Part shown: positions 5,275-5,959 of the stretch, piece after piece
Position numbering within the stretch: the stretch's first letter is position 1
How the letters are laid out: each line of letters begins with the position of its first letter
NCBI GenBank assembly: GCA_019236035.1
Contig: JAFAJU010000416.1
Span: 1-5,959, forward strand
Origin: Verrucomicrobiota bacterium
Lineage (GTDB): Bacteria > Verrucomicrobiota > Verrucomicrobiia > Chthoniobacterales > JAFAMB01
DNA length: 5,959 nucleotides
Reading direction: 5' to 3'
The notes under the pieces: model-generated
The model's database searches: none
The model's input: the letters and a program-made list of their open reading frames with translations, nothing else
What the model was told of the DNA's origin: nothing
Made by a program: the position numbers and the translations under genes

Positions 5275-5959
5275 ATGCGACAATTCATCAAGATCCTGCT
5301 AGCCAGCACTATGTTCGCCGGCGCTCCGGCGTTTGCGTTGACCGAGATCAACTACTGGTTGTGGGACAACAACCAACTTCCGTCCTACCGGGCGTGTGCA
5401 AACGCATTCGAAAAGGAGAATCCCGATATCAAAATTAAGATCACTCAAACGGGATGGTTCGACTACTGGACCGCCCTGAGCACGGCCTTCGTATCCGGGA
5501 CCGCTCCGGACGTTTTCTGGAATCATCTCTCCCGGTATCCGGACTTTGTTGTCAATAACCTTCTCGTTGATCTCTCCCCCCTGATCGCACGGGATCATGT
5601 TCCAACTGACATCTATGTCGGCGGGTTAGTGAAGGTTTGGGGCCGCGGCGAAAAGCAATACGGCCTCCCAAAAGATTGGGATACGATCGGCATCGTCTAC
5701 AACAAAGCGATGCTGGAGAAGCAGGGGATCGATCCAAAGTCTTTGTGGGATTTGAATTTTAATCCGGCCGATGGCGGTTCCTTTGATCAGGTCCTCGCAA
5801 AATTGACTGTTGATGCAAACGGCAGAAACGGTCTTGATCCTGGTTTTGATCGCCAGAAGATCGCGCAGTATGGACTTCTTCTAAACGGACAATCGGATGG
5901 TCTAGGACATGAAGAGTGGGCTAATTTCGCCGCTTCTCTCGGCTGGAATTATTCCACCG
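5275..5959 (+). CDS. Family-1 extracellular sugar-binding protein (SBP_bac_1) of the CUT1 importer, 3' end beyond the window
   Basis: This is the periplasmic receptor for the importer encoded just upstream. The open part is 228 codons; family members run about 400-450, so nearly half is missing. Residues 1-21 form a signal peptide with a basic start, a hydrophobic core and an A-F-A cleavage site before LTE. There is no lipobox, which suggests a freely soluble periplasmic protein. Family hallmarks are AFEKENPDIKIKI (44-56), FVSGTAPDVFW (72-82) and YGLPKDWDTIGIVYNKAMLE (129-148). Aromatic residues expected to stack on sugar rings include W28, W30, W61, Y64, W65, W82 and W135, although which of them bind ligand cannot be told. 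ATG 5275 has no strong Shine-Dalgarno (CAGG lies over 20 bases upstream), but it is the only start giving a full signal peptide. The permease-permease-receptor gene order is one of several seen for CUT1 systems. Confidence 0.92.
   Translation, partial: MRQFIKILLASTMFAGAPAFALTEINYWLWDNNQLPSYRACANAFEKENPDIKIKITQTGWFDYWTALSTAFVSGTAPDVFWNHLSRYPDFVVNNLLVDLSPLIARDHVPTDIYVGGLVKVWGRGEKQYGLPKDWDTIGIVYNKAMLEKQGIDPKSLWDLNFNPADGGSFDQVLAKLTVDANGRNGLDPGFDRQKIAQYGLLLNGQSDGLGHEEWANFAASLGWNYST

Overview
The window looks like bacterial chromosome from a Gram-negative organism. Both solute-binding proteins carry Sec-type signal peptides ending in an A-x-A site rather than a lipobox, as expected for soluble periplasmic proteins. 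Base composition is moderate to slightly GC-rich, genes are tightly packed, and two gene pairs share ATGA stop/start overlaps. Two tandem Gfo/Idh/MocA oxidoreductases next to a CUT1 sugar importer, plus non-coding GAGCACGA-type and CACGAAGA-type repeats, recall carbohydrate-degrading soil or freshwater lineages such as Verrucomicrobiota. That placement is a weak inference. No rRNA, tRNA, mobile-element gene or CRISPR array was seen.

Layout. Bases 1-662 (minus strand) hold most of a periplasmic amino-acid-binding protein of the HisJ/LAO (SBP_bac_3) type; its C-terminus lies beyond the left edge. A 181-base divergent spacer with short repeats separates it from the plus-strand genes. Bases 844-2978 encode two Gfo/Idh/MocA-family oxidoreductases in an ATGA-coupled pair. 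A 426-base non-coding stretch follows, with a small stem-loop just after the second stop codon and a GAGCACGA-rich imperfect inverted repeat. From 3405 to the right edge is a CUT1 ABC sugar importer: a MalF/UgpA-like permease, a MalG/UgpE-like permease (ATGA overlap), and, 29 bases later, a family-1 solute-binding protein cut off by the window edge. No ATPase gene is visible.

How the genes could work together. The importer would bring a sugar, oligosaccharide or glycoside across the inner membrane, and the oxidoreductase pair could oxidise, reduce or epimerise it. Shared orientation and proximity suggest this, but the 426-base gap with a hairpin makes two transcription units likely. The substrate cannot be read from the sequence. 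The amino-acid-binding protein is divergently transcribed and probably belongs to a separate operon.

Most of the window is recognisable transport and sugar metabolism. I see no clear undescribed system. The items most worth a second look are the oxidoreductase pair, in which one partner has E-T-P where the classic family motif is E-K-P, and the inverted-repeat element in the large intergenic gap.
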